48,701 nucleotides of DNA from an uncultured Collinsella sp. (GCA_902470695.1 CABRHH010000021.1:1-48701), one strand, 5' to 3'; shown: positions 27,179-36,133, counted from the stretch's first letter. Translations and numbers: made by a program. The notes: generated by a model not told the origin, from the sequence alone.

Positions 27179-27251
27179 GGGACTGGGGCTCATCCCGTGC
27201 GCTCAGCTTCGCTGGCGCTCAGAAATCGCGCACGGGATGAGCCCCAGTCCC
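27179..27251. repeat. Hairpin element with 23-bp perfect stem and conserved loop (copy B)
   Basis: The left arm 27179-27201 (begins GGGACTGGGGCTCATCCC) is the exact reverse complement of 27229-27251. The 27-nt loop (27202-27228) contains CTCAGCTTCGCTG and GCGCTCAGAAATC, almost the same as copy A. It begins 10 nt after the ATPase stop codon. No T-run follows. Confidence 0.9.
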
Positions 27252-27315
27252 AAGGTAGCCTTGCCCGTGGGTTCACGAAACGCAAAATGGATGGCTGAGC
27301 GCTTAACATGGCTGC

Positions 27316-27363
27316 AACGTATACGTGCCCCATACCCGGACTGCGGGTATGGGGCACGACGTT
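27316..27363 (-). terminator. Long perfect hairpin downstream of ddl
   Basis: A 15-bp perfect stem (27324-27338 with 27344-27358; CGTGCCCCATACCCG) and a 5-nt loop. It is extended by AACGT/ACGTT (27316-27320, 27359-27363) across a 3-nt bulge. It lies between the convergent ATPase and ddl genes, 32 nt past the ddl stop. Only a weak T-rich tail is present. Confidence 0.7.
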
Positions 27364-27394
27364 ATTGAGAGGTTGTAGGGGGCTGCGACGGAAG

Positions 27395-28459
27395 TTACTC
27401 GGCGAGCTTGACCTCGATGAGCTCGGTCAAGACCTCGGAGAGCTCGCGGCCGGCCACGCGGAACATCTGCGGGAAGCGGCTGTAGTAGGTGAGACCGGGG
27501 GTGGAGTTCACCTCGTTGAAGACAACCTCGCCCTCCTCGGTGACAAACAGGTCCACGCGCGCGAAGCCGCTGCAGCCGAGCGCCTCGTAGACGGTACGGC
27601 CGGCGGTGCGGATGCGCTCCATGACCTCGGGCTCGAAGCTGCCCGGGCAGCGCAGCTCGGTGTTGGCTCCCGGGTCCTTCTCCAGATGGATGCGGAAGAA
27701 GCCGTCGCCCGAGATCACGATCTCGTCGACCTCGCCCATCTCGATGCCATGGACCGCGTCGCCCATGACCGCGCAGCCCACCTCGGTGCCCACGATGGCC
27801 TCCTCGACGGCGACCTTCTCATCGAGGGCGAAGGCGGCGTCAAGCGCCTCGGCGAACGAGGCGGCGTCGACGGCCTTGGACACGCCGATCGACGAGCCGC
27901 CGCGCGCGGGCTTCACAAAGACCGGGTAGCCGCCGCAGCGCTCCACGGTGGCGGCGGCATCAGCCTCGGTGCAGCCGCGGTACAGCACGCAGCAGGCCGG
28001 CGAGCGCACGCCGGCGGCAGCGGCCAGGCGATGTGCGGCGTCCTTGTCCATGCACACCGCGCTCGACAGCACGCCACAGCCCACGTACGGCACGCCGCAG
28101 GTCTCGAGCGCGCCCTGGATGGTACCGTCCTCGCCGCCCTGGCCGTGCAGCACCGGCAGCGCCACGTCGATCGCCAGCGGCACCAGCTCGCCGTCGATGA
28201 CCTCGCACAGACTGCCGAGTGCCTCGGGGCCGCACCCCGGCACGAGCACCACCGGTGTGCAGTCGTGCTCACGCCAGGCGTCCGAAATGATGTCCGCCGC
28301 GTCGCCGGTATAGTGCAGCCAGGTCCCCTCGCGGGTGATGCCGATGAGCACCGGCTCGAAGCGATCGGCGGGCAGCTGCTTGATGACGTTGTCCGCAGAC
28401 TTGAGCGAGATGTCATGCTCGCTGGAAATGCCGCCGAACAGGATTGCGACGTTGGTCAT
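27395..28459 (-). CDS. D-alanine--D-alanine (or D-lactate) ligase with VanA-like omega loop
   Basis: A 354-residue ATP-grasp ligase that makes the D-Ala-D-X dipeptide for peptidoglycan. Motifs: ILFGGISSEHDISLKSA, LHGQGGEDGTIQG, CMDKDAAH, FVKPARGGSSIGVSKA, and FNEVNSTPGLTYYSRFP near the end. In the omega loop FFRIHLE, His258 stands where VanA has His244 (FRIHQE), whereas ordinary Ddl enzymes carry a Tyr there. SSAVCMDK and TEVGCAVMGD are also closer to VanA/VanB than to E. coli Ddl as I recall them. No vanH, vanX or vanS is nearby, so this may be the housekeeping enzyme with altered specificity or just a related branch. Confidence 0.9.
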   Translation of the reverse strand: MTNVAILFGGISSEHDISLKSADNVIKQLPADRFEPVLIGITREGTWLHYTGDAADIISDAWREHDCTPVVLVPGCGPEALGSLCEVIDGELVPLAIDVALPVLHGQGGEDGTIQGALETCGVPYVGCGVLSSAVCMDKDAAHRLAAAAGVRSPACCVLYRGCTEADAAATVERCGGYPVFVKPARGGSSIGVSKAVDAASFAEALDAAFALDEKVAVEEAIVGTEVGCAVMGDAVHGIEMGEVDEIVISGDGFFRIHLEKDPGANTELRCPGSFEPEVMERIRTAGRTVYEALGCSGFARVDLFVTEEGEVVFNEVNSTPGLTYYSRFPQMFRVAGRELSEVLTELIEVKLAE

Positions 28460-28950
28460 GAAGGTCCCTTCTCACGTGTTCGCGCGCCGCACCCCCAGGC
28501 GCCGCGCGCGATTGCTTGCCCGTCTATTCTAACCGCCCACGCCCGCCGCGGCCCGCGCGGGTGCGCCGGACGGTGCCCAAACGGCGCGGCGGAACCTGTG
28601 AACGGCGGCAGACGGCCCGCGAGCGGCCGAAAAGCGCAGCGGGCCGCGGATCGGCTCACATCGCCGCCATATCTTACGCGCAGGCCACCCCCGCATGCGG
28701 TCGGGCAAGGCCACCCGCATGCGGCCTGACGTATCGCGACCGGGCGTGCCGCATCCCACGGGTGCGGCGCACCGCGGTGGCCCGGGCTGCAACGCACCGG
28801 CACCGGTGGCCATCTCTGCCGCGCGCCGCCCGGCGCACACGTGGCATAATGATGCCCTGTCTCCAACCTATACCAACCGCTTCGCACCCGGGCGTCCCGC
28901 ACCGCGCGGGCGCAGGGGCGGGCGGCCGATACCCCGCCGAAAGGACGCAC
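28460..28950. other. Gap between ddl and the MFS gene
   Basis: No gene is supported in these 491 bases; frames present are Arg/Pro-rich. GGCCACCC(CC)GCATGCGG occurs at 28683-28700 and 28709-28724. CATAAT at 28845-28850 could be a -10 but lies about 100 bp before the MFS start. Confidence 0.5.
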
Positions 28951-30168
28951 GTGAACAGCATCGCCACCGGCGCGCACGCCCCCGAAAAACCCGAGCGCCT
29001 GAGCGCCTACGCCAAACTCTGCATCGGCCTGCTCATCGCCCTCGGATTCTCGCTCGGATGCTCAGAGTTCATCGTCATCGGCATCCAGCCCGAGCTCGCC
29101 GCAAGCTTTCACATCACGCTGGCGCAGGCGGGCATGCTCATGAGCGCCTTCTCGGTCACCTATGCGGTCGCCACCCCGATCCTGGCGCTCGGCACCGGAC
29201 GCATCGGCCGGCGCACCCTCCTGATCGCCTATTCCGTGCTGTTCTGCGCGGGCAACGCCGTGGCGCTCGCCGCCACCAGCTTCGAGATGCTCATCGCCGC
29301 CCGCGTGCTGATCGGCCTGGTATCGGGCGCGCTTTTGGCCGTGGGCGTCACCTACATCCCCGAGCTGGCGGGGATGGACCGCATCTCGATGTGCATCTCG
29401 CTGGTCTATGCCGCATTCTCGGTAGCCATGGTGGTTGCCACCTCGGCCGGCAAGTTCATCGCCGCCACCTTCGCGTGGCGCTACGCCCTGGCCGGCGCGC
29501 TGATCATGGCGGTCATCGTGTGCACCGCGCTCATCGCGGCGTTGCCGCGCCAGGGAGCGGCCGACCTGCCGGCGAGCGCCTCCGAGCAGCTGCCGCTCCT
29601 GCGCGACGCGCGCATGCTGGCCGGTATGGCGATCTTCGTGTTCGGCGTGGGCTCGATCTACGTGTTCTACGGCTACATCACGCCGTATCTGGAGGACATC
29701 CTCGGCCTGAGCACCCTGCAGGCGAGCGCCGCGCTCATGGCCTACGGCGCGATGTGCTTCATCTCGAACCTGCTGTCCGGCGCGCTCGACACGCGCTTCG
29801 GGGTCCGCGCCCTGCTCGCGAGCTTCCCGGTGCAGGCGCTGCTGCTGCTCGCCCTGTACCTCATCGGCCCTGTACCGGCGCCCGCGCTGGCCACCATCAT
29901 GCTCATCGGCCTCACGATGTATATCGTCTCGGTGCCCTGCGTGTCCCTGTTCATGACCACGGCCGCCCAGGAGTACCCGCAGGCGCTCACCCTGGCGAGC
30001 TCGCTGGAGCCCACCGCCTTCAATGTCGGCATCGCCTTCGGTACCGCCGTGGGCGGCCAGGTCATCTCAACGGTCGGCATGCCCTTCGTGGGGCTGGTGG
30101 GAGCCGCGTTCTCCCTCGTTGCCTGGGCGCTGGCGGCCCTCACCGCGCGCCTCGTCACCAAACGCTAA
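28951..30168 (+). CDS. MFS transporter, DHA1/AraJ-like
   Basis: A 405-residue secondary transporter with twelve predicted spans. The A-like loop motif between spans 2 and 3 reads LALGTGRIGRRTLLIAY, and span 4 carries RVLIGLVSGALLAVG. The family exports sugars, drugs or metabolites by proton antiport. Start is GTG at 28951 with AAAGGAC 5 nt upstream; the frame is open far upstream but without conserved sequence. It ends in a convergent gap with the FKBP gene that holds a hairpin (30206-30231). The substrate is unknown. Confidence 0.9.
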   Translation: MNSIATGAHAPEKPERLSAYAKLCIGLLIALGFSLGCSEFIVIGIQPELAASFHITLAQAGMLMSAFSVTYAVATPILALGTGRIGRRTLLIAYSVLFCAGNAVALAATSFEMLIAARVLIGLVSGALLAVGVTYIPELAGMDRISMCISLVYAAFSVAMVVATSAGKFIAATFAWRYALAGALIMAVIVCTALIAALPRQGAADLPASASEQLPLLRDARMLAGMAIFVFGVGSIYVFYGYITPYLEDILGLSTLQASAALMAYGAMCFISNLLSGALDTRFGVRALLASFPVQALLLLALYLIGPVPAPALATIMLIGLTMYIVSVPCVSLFMTTAAQEYPQALTLASSLEPTAFNVGIAFGTAVGGQVISTVGMPFVGLVGAAFSLVAWALAALTARLVTKR

Positions 30169-30205
30169 CGCGCAGCGGACCCACGCCGTGCGGAGCTCCG
30201 TGTAT

Positions 30206-30231
30206 CGCCTGTGCCCAAGCGGGCGCAGGCG
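30206..30231. terminator. Hairpin between the convergent MFS and FKBP genes
   Basis: CGCCTGTGCCC (30206-30216) pairs with GGGCGCAGGCG (30221-30231) with one mismatch and a 4-nt loop. No T-run is seen on either side. Confidence 0.45.
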
Positions 30232-30285
30232 GCGGCGCACCGGCTGCCGGGCACGCCCTCACCCGGCCGGGCACGGGCGCGGGCC

Positions 30286-30714
30286 CTATTCCCCGATCGA
30301 GACGATCTCGATGTCGAAGGTGAGGGCCTTGCCGGCGAGCTCGTGGTTGGCGTCGAGCAGGATGCCCGTGTCGTCCACGTTCAGCACGACCGCCGGGATG
30401 GGCTGGCCGCCGGGACCCTGCAAAAAGAGCTTGTCGCCCTTCGAGATCTGCTCGATGTTCGGCACCTGCTCGATCGGGAAATGCAAGATCATGTCGTCGT
30501 TGCGCTCGCCATAGGCCTCCGCGGCCGGGATGCGCACGGTCTTTTTCTCCCCCACCTGCATATCCATGACCGCGGCGTCAAAGCCGGCGATCATCTGGTG
30601 GGCGCCGCAGGTGAACTCGATCGGCTCGCCGCGGTCGTAGCTGCTGTCGAACTGGGTGCCGTCGTCGAGCGTCCCGCGGTAGTGGGCGCTGACCTTCTTG
30701 CCTTGGTTGGACAT
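30286..30714 (-). CDS. FKBP-type peptidyl-prolyl isomerase, SlyD-like
   Basis: A 142-residue cytoplasmic folding helper. The FKBP part has YRGTLDDGTQFDSSYDRGEPIEF and MIAGFDAAVMDMQVGEKKTVRI. Between its halves lies the insert-in-flap chaperone domain (about residues 68-125, AYGERNDDMILHFPIEQVP), as in SlyD. The His/Cys-rich metal tail of E. coli SlyD is absent. GGAGGACC lies 4 nt before the ATG at 30714. It is divergent from the YgjP gene, with about 200 bp between starts. Confidence 0.93.
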   Translation of the reverse strand: MSNQGKKVSAHYRGTLDDGTQFDSSYDRGEPIEFTCGAHQMIAGFDAAVMDMQVGEKKTVRIPAAEAYGERNDDMILHFPIEQVPNIEQISKGDKLFLQGPGGQPIPAVVLNVDDTGILLDANHELAGKALTFDIEIVSIGE

Positions 30715-30916
30715 GGGGTCCTCCGTCTTTCGTATCACGGGCAGCAAGCAGACGTCGGCCGGCGGCCGGCCCCCGTTGCTGCGGGATGGCGCTTGCGCGA
30801 TGCGCGAAGCCGTGCGATTCACTATAGTTGTTCGCGTCCGCCCGCCGCCCGAGAAGATCGCGGGGCCCGGCGGCATCACAGAACCCGCAGCGCCGACCAC
30901 CCGAAAGGAGAGTGGC

Positions 30917-31621
30917 ATGCCGAGCACCTTCACGCTCATCGCCCCCGCACCGGACGGCACCTCGATACCCGTATCCGTGACCCGCAAGCGCGTGCGCAAC
31001 CTCAACCTGCGCGTCCGCGATGACGGCACGGTGGTGTTGAGCATCCCCGTGCACGCGAGCACCCGGCAGGCCCAGGAGTTCCTGCAGCGTCGCGGCGGCT
31101 GGATCTTCGAGAAGCGGCAGCGGCTCCAGGCGCGCGCCGCCGCACGGACCGACGCCGCGACCGCAGGCACCATTCCGCTGTGGGGGCAGCTCGTGCCCAT
31201 CGCGGACGCCCTGGGGCCGGCAGATGCGGCGGACGACCTGCAGGCCCAGGTCGACGCCCTCTACGCCCGCGAGGTCGCACGCAAGCTGCCCGCGCTGGCA
31301 GCGCAGCTGGAGCAGACCATGGGGGTGGCGGCCCGCAGCTGGAGCATCCGCCACATGCGCAGCCGCTGGGGCTCGTGCACCCCGGCGCGCGCCACCATCC
31401 GCCTCAACGCGGCGCTGGCGGCCTATCCGCCCTGTTGCCTGGAGTATGTGGTTGCCCACGAGCTCACCCATCTCATGGAGCCGAGCCACAACCGGCGCTT
31501 CCACACGCTGCTGGGCATCTGGTGCCCGCATGCGCGCACCTCGGCCGCCCTGCTCAAGCGCCCCGCCCGGGCAGTTGCCGAACAAGGTGAGTGGGCCTGG
31601 CCGGCCGAAGACCGTCGCTGA
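30917..31621 (+). CDS. YgjP/SprT-like metallopeptidase domain protein (DUF45)
   Basis: A 234-residue protein with a zincin motif near residue 185: VVAHELTHLMEPSHNRRFH. This gives the two zinc His residues, the catalytic Glu and the third His downstream. The preceding IRHMRSRWGSCTPARATIRLN and the N-terminal RKRVRNLNLRVRDDGTVVLSIP are the usual YgjP (M48-like) boxes. Length matches the family (about 230). AAAGGAGAG lies 5 nt before the ATG. The cellular role of the family is unclear; some members sit beside restriction genes, which is not the case here. Confidence 0.9.
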   Translation: MPSTFTLIAPAPDGTSIPVSVTRKRVRNLNLRVRDDGTVVLSIPVHASTRQAQEFLQRRGGWIFEKRQRLQARAAARTDAATAGTIPLWGQLVPIADALGPADAADDLQAQVDALYAREVARKLPALAAQLEQTMGVAARSWSIRHMRSRWGSCTPARATIRLNAALAAYPPCCLEYVVAHELTHLMEPSHNRRFHTLLGIWCPHARTSAALLKRPARAVAEQGEWAWPAEDRR

Positions 31622-31854
31622 GGGACGCCGCCGCAGCCGGATGCGACGAGCGCGGCGATGCGCTGCCTCCCGTGAGCCTCGCGCCGCCCCCACCCCTGTC
31701 ACCATGCATGCCGTGTTCCTCCCGCCGCACACGCTGCCGCCGGACCCTCCGCATCGCCGTCGCACCCCGCACCATCGACATGCAGCACAGCGCCGCGGCG
31801 GCATGAAGCCGACACGACACCGTGCTTGAACAGCGCATTGCTCAGCGGCGCTTC

Positions 31855-34236
31855 CTACGAGGCCAGGTCATAGACGGTCACGCCGCCCACCGTCTGGGCC
31901 TCGAAGGTCTCCTCGACCCACGCCTCGATCTCGGACGCGGCCGACGAGCCGCCCATCTGCGAGCCTCCCATACCGCCGCCGGCAATGTAGTAGCGCACCA
32001 GCCCCGCGGCCACATAGGCCTTGAACTGCTCGAGCGTCGGCGCCGGGTCGGTACCGTTGAAGCCGCCGATCGCCATGACGGGCAGCTCGCTGGCGAGCTG
32101 GTAGCCGGCGGCGTTTTGCGAGCCGGTCGTGGCGGCAGCCCAGCGGTAGCCCGAGCCGCCCTCGATGAGCAGCTCCACGAGCTCGCTGTTCGACGATGCG
32201 CCCGCGCCACCCAGAATCGACCCGCCTTGCGCCTGCGCGCCTGCCGCCGCGCCGCCGACGGCAGGGCCAGCCCCAGCAGAAGCGTCGGTGCCGGCGGTTT
32301 CCGATGCGCCCGCCTCGCCTGCGCCGGAGCCGGTTCCATCAGCGTCCGCGGACGGCGCACCTGCGCCGGAGGCTCCCTCTGCCGAAGGCGGCGTGGGAGC
32401 CGACGAGGCATCGCCGGCGAACCCGTTCGCCTGCTCGCCAGCCGCAGCATCGCCCACCCCGGCAGTATCAGCATCCGCCTCAGCGCCATCCGGAGCCGTC
32501 GGCGCCGAGCTGGCCGCGCCGCCCGGCGCGGCGCCACCACCGCCGCCAGGGCCGCCGCCCATCCCCGACGAGGGCCCAGCGCTCACGATCGAGCCGTGAT
32601 GGCCCGAAGCGATCGTAGCGGCCGTCCATGCGGCCGGAGCCGCCAGCAAGGCGGCCGCCGCCACGGTGCAGGCGACAACCGTCGACCTCCGCCGCAGGCG
32701 CGCATCCGGCACCACGCCCGCAAGCGCCACCGCAACCGCGCTGATCGCACCCAGCGCGAGCACGCACCAGCCCAGCCAGGTCCACGCACCCGAGCGCACC
32801 ACGATCACGCAGGCCCATAGCGCGCTGACGCCGATCAGCGCCGCGCACGCCGGCCGCGCCCACACGCGGTCGCGCAGCTCCCACAGGCTTCGCAGGCACG
32901 CCGCGGCCATGACCACCACCGCCGGCACGAGCGCCACGGTGTAGTACGCGTGGAAGATGCCGGCCATGAAGCTGAACACCAGCCATGTCACCACTAGCCA
33001 GCCGCCGAACACCAGCACGAACGCACGGCGCAGGCGACCGAGCTGCCCCGCGCCGCGGCCCTGTGCCCGGCCAGCCGTCGAGCCGCCTGCGCCCGAGCAG
33101 GCACGCGCGGCAAGCCAGCAGATGAGGATGCCCGCCAACGCGAAGAGCGCGAACCACGCGAACTGCCCGGCGAAATCGCTGCCCAAAAGACGGCCGATGC
33201 CCGTCTCGCCCCACATGCCGCCCTGGGACGCTCCGCCCGCGGAGGCCCCGGGCACCACCGAACCGGTCTCATCGCCGGTCAGGCGGCCCAGGCCGTTGTA
33301 GCCGAAGGTGAGCTCCAAAAACGAATCGGTCTGCGAGCCGCCGATGTAAGGGCGCGACCCGGAGGGTACCACCACCGTCAGCAGCACCCACCAGCCCGCC
33401 GCGACAACCATCGCCGCAAGCGCCGCGGCAGCGTCGAGCGCGCGCCGTGCCCAACGGGCGGGCGAGAAGACGAGCATGGCCAGACCGAAGCCCGGCAGCA
33501 CCAAAAACACCTGCAGCTGTTTGGTGAGAAAACCGAAACCCACCAGGACGCCGGCGAGAACGAACCAGCGCGTGCGCACCCGGTTGCCCGCGCGGTCGGG
33601 CGCAGCCTCAAGTGCGCGCAGCACGCAGCCCGCCGCGCCCAGCATGAGCAGCACGAGCAGGGCGTCGGGGTTGTCGAAGCGAAACATCAGGGCCGCCACC
33701 GGCGTGGCGACGAACAGCGCGCCCGCACCCAGGCCGGCCGCCGCGCCCCACAGGCGCCGCACGATGGCATAGCACAGGTAGGTGCAGGCCACGCCCATGA
33801 GCGCCTGGGGCAGCAGCAGCGCGAAGCTGCTGAGGCCGAACAGCCGGATGGACAGCGCCATCAGCCACAGCGACGCCGGGGGCTTATCGACCGTGATCGC
33901 GCCGCTCGCATCGGAGGCACCCCACAGAAAAGCGCTCCAGCTCTGCGAGCCCGCCTGGGCGGCAGCGGCGTAGAACTCGTTCGCGTAACCCGAGGCGGTC
34001 AGGTTCCAGAAGAACACGAACGCCGCGACCGCCAGCAGGGCTGCCAGGGCCGCAAGCTCGCGCCGCGAGCGCGCCGGCGGGGTGAACGGACGCGCGCGAT
34101 GCGAGCCCTCCGCGGTCCCCTCGCCCGCCCGCCCCTCCGCGCGGCACCGCCATGAGGCATCTGCGGACGCCTCCGGTCCCACCGGAATCTGCGGCACGCG
34201 GACCGCGCGATTCCACATACCTGCCAGCACGCTCAT
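31855..34236 (-). CDS. GT39 family membrane glycosyltransferase (YkcB-like)
   Basis: A 793-residue GT-C protein. The N-terminal ~55 residues are cytoplasmic and Pro/Arg-rich; about ten spans follow. ANEFYAAAAQAGSQSW and ITVDKPPASLWLMALSIRLFG near residue 115 form the first outer loop with the catalytic Asp. These enzymes move sugars from a polyprenyl-phosphate to outer acceptors. A Gly/Ala/Ser-rich linker (about 535-670) leads to a C-terminal outer domain (AAATTGSQNAAGYQLASELP, AIGGFNGTDPAPTLEQF) shared with YkcB-type proteins. Its start overlaps the end of the GT2 gene by 4 bp, so the donor-making enzyme and the transferase are coupled. Confidence 0.92.
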   Translation of the reverse strand: MSVLAGMWNRAVRVPQIPVGPEASADASWRCRAEGRAGEGTAEGSHRARPFTPPARSRRELAALAALLAVAAFVFFWNLTASGYANEFYAAAAQAGSQSWSAFLWGASDASGAITVDKPPASLWLMALSIRLFGLSSFALLLPQALMGVACTYLCYAIVRRLWGAAAGLGAGALFVATPVAALMFRFDNPDALLVLLMLGAAGCVLRALEAAPDRAGNRVRTRWFVLAGVLVGFGFLTKQLQVFLVLPGFGLAMLVFSPARWARRALDAAAALAAMVVAAGWWVLLTVVVPSGSRPYIGGSQTDSFLELTFGYNGLGRLTGDETGSVVPGASAGGASQGGMWGETGIGRLLGSDFAGQFAWFALFALAGILICWLAARACSGAGGSTAGRAQGRGAGQLGRLRRAFVLVFGGWLVVTWLVFSFMAGIFHAYYTVALVPAVVVMAAACLRSLWELRDRVWARPACAALIGVSALWACVIVVRSGAWTWLGWCVLALGAISAVAVALAGVVPDARLRRRSTVVACTVAAAALLAAPAAWTAATIASGHHGSIVSAGPSSGMGGGPGGGGGAAPGGAASSAPTAPDGAEADADTAGVGDAAAGEQANGFAGDASSAPTPPSAEGASGAGAPSADADGTGSGAGEAGASETAGTDASAGAGPAVGGAAAGAQAQGGSILGGAGASSNSELVELLIEGGSGYRWAAATTGSQNAAGYQLASELPVMAIGGFNGTDPAPTLEQFKAYVAAGLVRYYIAGGGMGGSQMGGSSAASEIEAWVEETFEAQTVGGVTVYDLAS

Positions 34237-35099
34237 CGCGCATCCACCGCCCGACGCTGACGGATGCCGTGCGCCGCCGTCCCCGACGCCGGGGCCGCTG
34301 AGCGCTTGATGCGCCGCATGCCCGCCAGGTCCTTGCGCACCGTGTCGAGGATGCGCACCGACGAGGCGCTGTCCTCAACCCAGCGCACAGGGATCTCGCG
34401 CATGGCGAGCCCCAGGCGCTCGGCGATCACCAACAGTTCCGTATCGAAGAACCATTCGTCATCGACGATCTGCGGCAGCAGCACGGATGCCGCCTCGGCG
34501 CTGATGGCCTTGAACCCGCATTGCGCATCGCGAAATCCCACGCCCAGGTAGACCTGGAGCATCCGATTGTAGGTGCGCGAGATCACCTCGCGCTTGGCGC
34601 AGCGCGTCACCTGGGAGGCGGGCAGCAGGCGCGAGCCGAAGCAGACGTCCACCGCGCCGTCGAGTACCGGCAGCACCAGCTCGGGGATCTGGGCGATGTC
34701 GGTGGACAGATCGACGTCCATATAGGCGAGCACGCGCGCCCGACTGGCAAGCCAGGTGCACCTGAGCGCGTAGCCGCGGCCCTTGCGCGGGATGCGCACG
34801 GCGCGCACCTCGTCGGGATACGATGCTACCAGCGAGCAGGCCAGCTGCCAGGTGCGGTCGGTGCTCGCGTTGTCGGCGATGACCACGCACCAGCTGAAGG
34901 CCGCGGCGCTTCCGGCAAGCGAGCGCAGATAGTCCACGAGCGTGATGATCGAGGAGCCGAGCTCGACCTGCTCGTTATACATGGGGACCACGATGTCCAC
35001 ATCCACCTCGCGCGCCGCGCCCACCAGCTGCAGATCGGCTACCCGCTCGCCGGCGGCATGCACCGCGCCGCCAAGGATATTCGGTCGTATGGTTGCCAT
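34233..35099 (-). CDS. GT2 family polyprenyl-phosphate glycosyltransferase (YkcC/DPM1-like)
   Basis: A 288-residue cytoplasmic enzyme. VDIVVPMYNEQVELGSSI binds the nucleotide sugar, ADNASTDRTW follows, and MDVDLSTDIAQIPEL has the D-x-D metal site. SRTYNRMLQVYLGVGFRDAQCGFKA and WFFDTELLVIAERLG are typical of dolichol-phosphate-mannose-synthase-like enzymes, which charge the lipid carrier used by GT39 partners. There is no C-terminal membrane pair. The ATG at 35099 is favoured by AAGGTGAT upstream; a GTG 9 bases earlier is possible. It lies between the small anchored protein gene and the GT39 gene in one operon. Confidence 0.93.
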   Translation of the reverse strand: MATIRPNILGGAVHAAGERVADLQLVGAAREVDVDIVVPMYNEQVELGSSIITLVDYLRSLAGSAAAFSWCVVIADNASTDRTWQLACSLVASYPDEVRAVRIPRKGRGYALRCTWLASRARVLAYMDVDLSTDIAQIPELVLPVLDGAVDVCFGSRLLPASQVTRCAKREVISRTYNRMLQVYLGVGFRDAQCGFKAISAEAASVLLPQIVDDEWFFDTELLVIAERLGLAMREIPVRWVEDSASSVRILDTVRKDLAGMRRIKRSAAPASGTAAHGIRQRRAVDAR

Positions 35100-35112
35100 A
35101 TGGATCACCTTC

Positions 35113-35928
35113 CTATGCGATGAGGGTTGTCGAGGAGCCCGCGGCAGCGCTCGTATTCAGCGCGACCGCCGTGGTCGTCGTGGTCGATGATGCGGTGTCG
35201 GTGCTCTCGCTCCCGTCTGCCTGCCCGCCCGAGGCATCCTCTGTTGCCCCGTCCGTGTTGGACTCAGTGCCGCCGGCGCCATCCGCCGGGGCCGTACCGG
35301 AATCCTGCGCAGCCCCGTCAGCCGACGTCGAGCCGCCCGAGGTGCCGTCCGTGCCGCCCGTCGCACCCGGCCCGATACCCGCGCCGCCGGTGCCGCCCAT
35401 GCCGACGGCCTGCTGCGAGCCGGGGCCCGCAGCCGACGCCGACGCGGAGGCCTGCGTGCCCAGCCCCATGGCCGAGGCGGCCACGCCGCCGACCACGCCG
35501 CCCACCAGCCCGCACACGAGCGCCGCCGCCCCGAGGAGCACCAGCGTGCGCCGGGCGAGCGGGCTGGCGGCAGAACCGCTGGCAGCAGGCGCGCCCTGGC
35601 CCGGTTGCCGCGCCGGCCCGTCCGGAGCCGCCGCACGTGACACCTCGGGCACCGATGCCTCATCGAGGTGCCCCGCGCCCGCCGCGTGTCGGCCCGCCGC
35701 CGGGGCAGCGCCGGACCCCGCCGTCGTTCCCGTCGCGGCAGCCCCCTGCGCCGTGGCCGTCGCCGACACCTCGGGCGCCGCCGTGCCGGCAGCGCTCGCC
35801 ACATTCGATGCGGTCGAGGCGGGCGCTGCCGCAACCGACCCGGCAGGCCCCGTGCCCGCTCGCGCAGCGCCGCCTTCCACCACCTGTCCCGCCATCGCCG
35901 TGCGGGTGCTCTCGTCTCGCCAATCCAT
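35113..35928 (-). CDS. Low-complexity single-span membrane protein
   Basis: A 271-residue protein. Residues 1-125 are an Ala/Gly/Thr-rich cytoplasmic part. One membrane span lies at about 126-155 (RRTLVLLGAAALVCGLVGGV and beyond), and residues 156-271 are an outer Gly/Ser/Thr/Asp-rich tail with GGTGGAGIGPG-like runs. I recognise no domain; the Gly-rich span resembles the anchor of actinobacterial HtrA-like proteins, but no protease follows. GAAAGGAAGG precedes the ATG. It is the first gene of the glycosyltransferase operon (13 bp before GT2). Its Ser/Thr-rich tail could be a glycosylation target, which is inference. Confidence 0.7.
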   Translation of the reverse strand: MDWRDESTRTAMAGQVVEGGAARAGTGPAGSVAAAPASTASNVASAAGTAAPEVSATATAQGAAATGTTAGSGAAPAAGRHAAGAGHLDEASVPEVSRAAAPDGPARQPGQGAPAASGSAASPLARRTLVLLGAAALVCGLVGGVVGGVAASAMGLGTQASASASAAGPGSQQAVGMGGTGGAGIGPGATGGTDGTSGGSTSADGAAQDSGTAPADGAGGTESNTDGATEDASGGQADGSESTDTASSTTTTTAVALNTSAAAGSSTTLIA

Positions 35929-36035
35929 CGACGTACCTTCCTTTCATCGACGCCGGCGCGCAGATGCGCCGGCGCGTATGGGCTCGTGCGGCGCGCAGGC
36001 CCGGGTACCGGTCCGGACGTGCGCGCTGCACCACC

Positions 36036-36097
36036 GTTGTACCGCCCCGAACGGCACCCCGATGCCGCCGCGCGCCAACCCTAAGGTTGCGCTCAGG
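36036..36097 (-). promoter_or_regulatory. Direct-repeat pair 1 and possible promoter of the glycosyltransferase operon
   Basis: CTAAGG (36081-36086) and CTCAGG (36092-36097) are separated by 5 bp, so the repeat period is 11 bp, the usual form of OmpR/PhoB-type operators. On the minus strand TACAAC (36036-36041) may be the -10 of the operon that starts at 35928. The start of this pair is exactly 53 bp from the start of pair 2. Confidence 0.5.
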
Positions 36098-36133
36098 TAC
36101 GACCAGCGAGGACGCGCCCGCCGCGGCGCACTG

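Noticed and set aside
27395..28459. Glycopeptide-resistance (van) operon
   Set aside because: Only the ligase looks VanA-like; vanH, vanX, vanR and vanS are absent from both sides, so a resistance cluster is not supported.
35113..35928. HtrA-like serine protease
   Set aside because: The Gly-rich span resembles HtrA anchors, but no trypsin-like or PDZ domain follows.
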